The translations under genes and the position numbers were made by a program. From Flavobacteriales bacterium UBA1694 (lineage in GTDB: Bacteria; Bacteroidota; Bacteroidia; Flavobacteriales; Weeksellaceae), in the NCBI GenBank assembly GCA_002319955.1, contig DCJS01000035.1, forward strand, positions 9,017-19,731: DNA of 10,715 nt, written 5' to 3'. Shown here in pieces: positions 7,363-10,715 of this stretch. The number at the start of each line of letters is the position of its first letter. The first letter of the stretch is position 1. A model generated the notes under the pieces. That model saw nothing but the letters and a program-made list of their open reading frames with translations, was not told the DNA's origin and did no database searches.

Positions 7363-7377
7363 CTAACAATCAATTAA

Positions 7378-7608
7378 TTAATCTTTTTTGTAAATGGCAG
7401 GATCGTAATACGGTCTCTTTACTTTAGACGGAGACTTATAGTCCCGGTCTTTATTATTCCCAAGTGGCACAACAAGCTCCCAGCACCAATAAATGAATAT
7501 GGCGGAGGCCACAAAAAATAGAATCCAGTTTGCAACGTTGCCTACAGCATCGTAAAAACCAAAGCTCCACTCGAACACGTCACCTAAGAATAACCATAAA
7601 GATGTCAT
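7378..7608 (-). CDS. DUF6341-like small one-helix membrane protein
   Basis: The 76-residue protein has an amphipathic aromatic N-terminus (MTSLWLFLGDVFEWSFGFYD), one hydrophobic helix (about 25-44, ANWILFFVASAIFIYW) and a charged, proline- and tyrosine-containing tail (KVKRPYYDPAIYKKD). This layout, with the NW-x-hydrophobic-YW-x-WEL helix, resembles the small Bacteroidetes family DUF6341, which I recognise from memory only. Its function is unknown. The tail is probably cytoplasmic by the positive-inside rule. The gene is divergent from the DUF6427-like gene with a 43-base gap, and a good terminator follows. Small proteins of this kind in flavobacteria have sometimes been mislabelled as uracil phosphoribosyltransferase because of a neighbouring upp gene; nothing here supports that activity. 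Confidence 0.88.
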   Translation of the reverse strand: MTSLWLFLGDVFEWSFGFYDAVGNVANWILFFVASAIFIYWCWELVVPLGNNKDRDYKSPSKVKRPYYDPAIYKKD

Positions 7609-7626
7609 TATTTTCCTTTTTTAAAT

Positions 7627-7634
7627 TAACTTTG
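7627..7634 (+). promoter_or_regulatory. -7 element of the DUF6427-DUF3109 operon
   Basis: TAACTTTG is an exact match to TAnnTTTG. Transcription would start near 7641, about 11 bases before the ATG at 7652. The -33 region would fall at the start of the divergent gene, where only ATG (7602-7604, 22-base spacing) approximates TTG. Confidence 0.5.
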
Positions 7635-7636
7635 CA

Positions 7637-7644
7637 CAAATCTA
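7637..7644 (-). promoter_or_regulatory. -7 element of the DUF6341-like gene
   Basis: On the minus strand TAGATTTG matches TAnnTTTG exactly. Transcription would start near 7630, about 22 bases before the ATG at 7608. A TTG (7668-7670) lies 23 bases upstream, inside the divergent gene. Only two bases separate this element from the opposite-strand -7 element. Confidence 0.5.
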
Positions 7645-7651
7645 TTAAAAA

Positions 7652-8557
7652 ATGTTCAAACTACTTTCAAAAGAAAGCAATATTTTTTCCATTCCGGTCT
7701 ATATTTTCTTTCTTCTCGTGGTAGTGGTATTTTTCAACGTCTTAAATTTCAGCTACCTCGACTTTATTTCGGTCGCAATTGCCTTTTGCGGCGTGGCGTT
7801 AGGGTATTTCGTTTTCAACCAATTAAACCTGACTTACAACACGCATGTTCCGCTGTTTTTATACACAGCTCTTATTTTTGCGTTTTACGATGGAACCATT
7901 GATCTGGGGATTTCAGTAACCCTGTTTGTCAACTCCGTTCTTCTTTTTCTTTTAACCTCCACCCAGGAGCAGCTTCGAAAACAGGCTTACCTTCTTGTTG
8001 GATTTCTGTGCGCGGTAAACTATCTTTTTTTGCCCTCCGACTGGCCGATGCTCCTGTTTGTAATTCTGCATATTATCGCAACGTCTCAGAATATCATTTT
8101 AAACTTATTTCGTTTTTTGTTCGGCATCATTCTATGTCTTGGATCCTATTTGAGTGTGATGCTTTTCCTAGGGCACACCACGCTTGATGCGAGCTACCTT
8201 CCCTTTAGTATCGGGGGTCTAATGCACGACTATTACCCCCTACACTTTCTAATCCCCATAGCGCTGATGGTAATCTTTGCCGTGGCAGACCATTTCCAGC
8301 ATTACAATGAAAAAAGCCCCACGTCCCGATTTAAATACACCTTTTTACTCGTTTTCACATTAGCCCAAAGCATCAGCCTTGTGCTCTATATGGGTCACCA
8401 TTACGAATACCTTTTAGTGCTTGCCTTTCCCATGAGCTTAATTCTCTCCCGGATGCTGCGCTACCTACCGCGTTATGTGTACAGCGAACTTGGCCTATGG
8501 CTTATCTTAATTTGTCTGCTTCTTTATAAGGGCGGAACTTACTTTCAATTTTTCTAA
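7652..8557 (+). CDS. DUF6427-like polytopic inner-membrane protein
   Basis: This 301-residue protein is strongly hydrophobic with about nine to eleven predicted membrane helices (for example residues 13-31, 37-55, 85-102, 112-127, 151-172, 197-213, 228-247, 251-267, 278-293). A short cytoplasmic-type N-terminus (MFKLLSKESN) precedes the first helix. Charged loops include TSTQEQLRKQ and QHYNEKSPTSRFKY. The layout and its genomic company (a DUF6341-like neighbour) fit the Bacteroidetes family DUF6427; no catalytic residues or transported substrate are known to me. Features that recur in membrane glycosyltransferase-type or flippase-type proteins are too weak here to assign a role. The ATG at 7652 has an exact -7 promoter box just upstream. 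The stop at 8555-8557 is nine bases before the next gene, so the two are almost certainly co-transcribed. Confidence 0.9.
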   Translation: MFKLLSKESNIFSIPVYIFFLLVVVVFFNVLNFSYLDFISVAIAFCGVALGYFVFNQLNLTYNTHVPLFLYTALIFAFYDGTIDLGISVTLFVNSVLLFLLTSTQEQLRKQAYLLVGFLCAVNYLFLPSDWPMLLFVILHIIATSQNIILNLFRFLFGIILCLGSYLSVMLFLGHTTLDASYLPFSIGGLMHDYYPLHFLIPIALMVIFAVADHFQHYNEKSPTSRFKYTFLLVFTLAQSISLVLYMGHHYEYLLVLAFPMSLILSRMLRYLPRYVYSELGLWLILICLLLYKGGTYFQFF

Positions 8558-8566
8558 ATTTGCACT

Positions 8567-9151
8567 ATGATTCAAATAGACAATAAACTAATTTCTGAGG
8601 ATGTGTTCTCAAAGCAGTTTGTATGCGATCTTAACCGCTGCAAAGGAGCCTGCTGTGTTGAGGGGGATGCCGGAGCGCCCCTTGAGAAGGAAGAAGCAGA
8701 GCTTTTAGACACCCTAACCGATAAATTAAGACCTTACTTAAGACCCCAGGGGCTTGAGGCGATTGAAGCGCAGGGCGCTTGGACCTTTGATCCTTACGAC
8801 GGGGGTCTTGTCACGCCTCTAGTGAATGGAAACGAATGCGCCTACGTCATCTTTGATGAGAAAGGCATTACCAAATGCGGTATAGAGAAAGCCTATGAAG
8901 AGGGCGCCGTGGAGTTTCACAAGCCGATCTCCTGCCACCTCTACCCAATTCGCACGGTGGAATACTCGACCTTTACCGCCTTAAACTACCACGAATGGCC
9001 CATTTGCGCGCCAGCCTGTGATCTGGGCAAATCCCTTGAGGTGCCCGTGTATAAATTTCTAAAAACACCGCTGATTAGAAAGTACGGAGCAGAGTTCTAT
9101 GATACCCTTTGCGATGCCGCTGAGGAGTGGGAAAAGGAATATAATTCCTAA
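8567..9151 (+). CDS. DUF3109-like cysteine-rich cytoplasmic protein
   Basis: The 194-residue product has ten cysteines: C20, C25, C29, C30, C91, C104, C123, C147, C151 and C182. The N-terminal C-x4-C-x3-CC (VCDLNRCKGACC), the CGIEKAY motif at 104, the SCHLYPIR motif at 123 and the C-x3-C at 147-151 are the marks of DUF3109, a relative of the YkgJ-type CxxxCxxCC proteins thought to chelate zinc or bind an iron-sulfur cluster. The biochemical role is not established. There is no signal peptide or membrane helix. It follows the DUF6427-like gene by nine bases, consistent with one operon, and the transcript ends at a strong terminator 49 bases beyond the stop. An exact TAnnTTTG string (8555-8562) overlaps the upstream stop codon but has no good -33 partner. 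Confidence 0.93.
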   Translation: MIQIDNKLISEDVFSKQFVCDLNRCKGACCVEGDAGAPLEKEEAELLDTLTDKLRPYLRPQGLEAIEAQGAWTFDPYDGGLVTPLVNGNECAYVIFDEKGITKCGIEKAYEEGAVEFHKPISCHLYPIRTVEYSTFTALNYHEWPICAPACDLGKSLEVPVYKFLKTPLIRKYGAEFYDTLCDAAEEWEKEYNS

Positions 9152-9199
9152 AGCGCGTTTTAAACAAAATAGAACGGAACTTTAAGTTCTGCATAAAGC

Positions 9200-9239
9200 T
9201 AAAAAAATCGACTCTCATTACTGAGAGTCGATTTTTTTA
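9200..9239. terminator. Bidirectional terminator between DUF3109-like gene and trigger factor
   Basis: A perfect 18-bp stem (9200-9217 with 9222-9239) closes a TTAC loop. The core is TCGACTCTCA/TGAGAGTCGA, flanked by seven A on the left and seven T on the right. This gives a GC-containing hairpin plus T-run on both strands. It lies in the gap of the convergent pair, 49 bases after the plus-strand stop and 24 bases after the minus-strand stop. Confidence 0.92.
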
Positions 9240-9262
9240 TAAACTAAGGCTTTAGCCTTTAC

Positions 9263-10597
9263 TTACTTCTTAAGCAGTTCTAAGAACTCGTCGTGAGAAA
9301 TTGTTGCTGCTTTCTTTTCAGACGTTTCTAAAATCACATCTTTAAGTTTCGCCATACCTACTTCAGAAGAAATTTGTCTTACTTGCTCTTCTTGTTTAAG
9401 CATTTCCACTGCGTATTTTTGAATTTCTTCGTCTGGGAGATTGTGAATTCCGTACACAGCCAGTTGGTTTCTAACCATCTGCTCGCTTTGGGCTAGAAGG
9501 TCCGCATAATCAAGCTCAATTCCATTGTCAGTCATTAACTTTCCTTCAATGATTTGAGATTTTACGATTGCTTTTTCATTTTCAAAAATCTCTTTTGCTT
9601 GCGCCTCAGACTGAATGTTCTCATTTGAGAATTGCAACCATTTTACAAGGAACGCTTCTGGAAGATTCACCTCCTGCTTTTCGTTCACTTGCTCAAGAAT
9701 CTTGTTCACAAAGTGAATGTCCGCGTTTTGTTGGAAATACTCGTCTAGCTCTTCTTTCACTTTTCCTTTAAGCTCCTGTTCAGAACTAATGGTTCCTTCC
9801 CCGTAAACTTTATCAAAAAGCTCTTGGTTTAGTTCGTGAAGATCTAAAGAATAGATATCGGTTACTTTCACCTCTAACTCATCGTGGTGAAGATGCTCTA
9901 ATTCTTCTTTCGGGAATCCAAGCTGAGTCGCTAGGTCCTCATTTTCTTCTAATTGTTTCTTAGTCACTTTTAAAGTGGCGTCTTTTTTTAGTTTTTTTAC
10001 TAAATCAAAAAGCGCTTTAGTCTCTTTTGAAGCGGTAAGCGTCTTTGGATGGTGGTGGTGCTCACCCTCAGCGCTCTCTTCTACCACTTGAGTCACCTCA
10101 AGAGCTACTTGAGAATCGTCTCCAATTTTATCTTGCTCGCTACGCGCTGCAAAACGCTTTTGCATGTTCTCAATGCTTTGACCAATTTCTTTATCAGAAG
10201 CCTGTACTTGGTAGTGTGGCGCGGAATAAGAAGCTAAATCAATTTTGAAGTCTGGTTCGTATCCCACCTCAAAAGCAACCGTAATCTGCTCTGCGTTTAG
10301 ATCTAAATCATCCACAGGCACCGGTACGGGTTGGCCGACCATCTTAAGATTGTTGTCCTTGATGTAAGCATTTAAACCCTCAGAAACCACTTTGTTAATT
10401 TCTTCAATCGAAATTGGCGCTTCGTACTGCTTTCTTACCATGCCCATTGGGACTTTTCCTTTTCTGAATCCAGGGACTTGGGCATTCTTAGCGTAATTGT
10501 GAAGTTGCTTATCCACATTTCCCTTATAATCCGCTTTGTCAACGGTCACTGTAAGTAATGCGCTTACCTCATCATGATTTTGTGCTGTAACGTTCAT
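9263..10597 (-). CDS. tig: Trigger factor, ribosome-associated chaperone
   Basis: Trigger factor binds at the ribosome exit tunnel and shields nascent chains. The ribosome-docking signature GFRKGKVP sits at residues 43-50 when the start is the ATG at 10597, the same position as in Escherichia coli. The longer frame back to 10654 adds 19 residues (MQNFRIF...) not expected in the family and lying upstream of the likely transcription start, so I reject it. With this start the protein has 444 residues, normal for the group. Residues 1-115 form the N-terminal ribosome-binding domain. About 130-250 is the middle, FKBP-like region, which is divergent: it lacks an obvious PPIase active site and carries a histidine-rich stretch (EGEHHHHPKT, 177-186, and EHLHHDE, 234-240). 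About 255-444 is the helical C-terminal arm domain. The gene is monocistronic, bounded by terminators on both sides. Confidence 0.95.
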   Translation of the reverse strand: MNVTAQNHDEVSALLTVTVDKADYKGNVDKQLHNYAKNAQVPGFRKGKVPMGMVRKQYEAPISIEEINKVVSEGLNAYIKDNNLKMVGQPVPVPVDDLDLNAEQITVAFEVGYEPDFKIDLASYSAPHYQVQASDKEIGQSIENMQKRFAARSEQDKIGDDSQVALEVTQVVEESAEGEHHHHPKTLTASKETKALFDLVKKLKKDATLKVTKKQLEENEDLATQLGFPKEELEHLHHDELEVKVTDIYSLDLHELNQELFDKVYGEGTISSEQELKGKVKEELDEYFQQNADIHFVNKILEQVNEKQEVNLPEAFLVKWLQFSNENIQSEAQAKEIFENEKAIVKSQIIEGKLMTDNGIELDYADLLAQSEQMVRNQLAVYGIHNLPDEEIQKYAVEMLKQEEQVRQISSEVGMAKLKDVILETSEKKAATISHDEFLELLKK

Positions 10598-10632
10598 TAT
10601 ATGATCTATTATTTGATTAAAATTAAGGTTCG

Positions 10633-10658
10633 CAAAAATACGAAAATTTTGCAAACAA
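10633..10658 (-). promoter_or_regulatory. Candidate promoter of trigger factor
   Basis: On the minus strand TATTTTTG (10633-10640) is an exact TAnnTTTG match, with TTG (10656-10658) 15 bases upstream, slightly closer than usual. Transcription near 10626 would leave a leader of about 29 bases before the ATG at 10597, which supports that start. Confidence 0.5.
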
Positions 10659-10684
10659 TGCTCATAAAGCGAGGCGATTATACC

Positions 10685-10711
10685 AAAAAACCCAGCAGTA
10701 GGCCTGCTGGG
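10685..10711 (-). terminator. Rho-independent terminator of a minus-strand gene beyond the right edge
   Basis: On the minus strand CCCAGCAG, a 5-base loop and CTGCTGGG form an 8-bp GC-rich stem (10691-10698 with 10704-10711), followed by TTTTTT (10685-10690). It points leftward and lies upstream of the trigger factor promoter, so it should end a gene located outside the window and insulate trigger factor. Confidence 0.85.
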
Positions 10712-10715
10712 CTTA

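Noticed and set aside
10030..10070. HHHH stretch in trigger factor as a cloning-tag artefact
   Set aside because: It is internal, flanked by family-like acidic sequence, and a second His patch occurs about 50 residues later, so it is native sequence.
10598..10654. Extended N-terminus of trigger factor (19 extra codons, MQNFRIF...)
   Set aside because: The segment has no counterpart in the family, overlaps the likely promoter, and the start at 10597 puts the ribosome-binding GFRKGKVP motif at the standard residues 43-50.

Overview
The window looks like chromosomal DNA from a Bacteroidetes bacterium, most likely of the Flavobacteriia. The support is a set of families I associate with that group (DUF6341-like, DUF6427-like and DUF3109-like proteins), a trigger factor with a divergent middle domain, the absence of Shine-Dalgarno sequences before start codons, and several good matches to the Bacteroidetes promoter form TTG-N17-23-TAnnTTTG. 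I see no insertion sequence, phage gene, CRISPR array, tRNA or rRNA.

Layout: a 5'-truncated large secreted/outer-membrane gene (1-2619, +) resembles a fimbrial usher in architecture: Ig-like region, long beta-rich barrel-like region, two C-terminal beta-sandwich domains. Next is an AmyA-type cytoplasmic alpha-amylase (2720-4204, +), which converges with only two bases of gap on a secreted nucleotide pyrophosphatase/phosphodiesterase-type enzyme (4207-5481, -). A single-domain universal stress protein follows (5612-6055, +). Then come two small secreted proteins of unknown function (6199-6621 and 6679-7107, -) that are diverged tandem paralogues. A structured 270-base intergenic region (7108-7377) holds a terminator, a perfect 13-bp inverted repeat and two weaker elements. 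A one-helix DUF6341-like membrane protein (7378-7608, -) is divergent from a polytopic DUF6427-like membrane protein (7652-8557, +), which forms a likely operon with a cysteine-rich DUF3109-like protein (8567-9151, +). A strong bidirectional terminator separates this operon from trigger factor (9263-10597, -). The right edge carries a minus-strand terminator for a gene outside the window.

Most of this is ordinary core or near-core genome: carbohydrate turnover, phosphoester hydrolysis, stress response, protein folding. The genes do not form one obvious pathway. The parts that deserve a second look are the usher-like protein at the left edge, the paralogous secreted pair with its structured upstream region, the back-to-back promoters in the 43-base gap at 7609-7651, and the histidine-rich insert in trigger factor. 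I do not see convincing evidence for a complete novel system inside the window.
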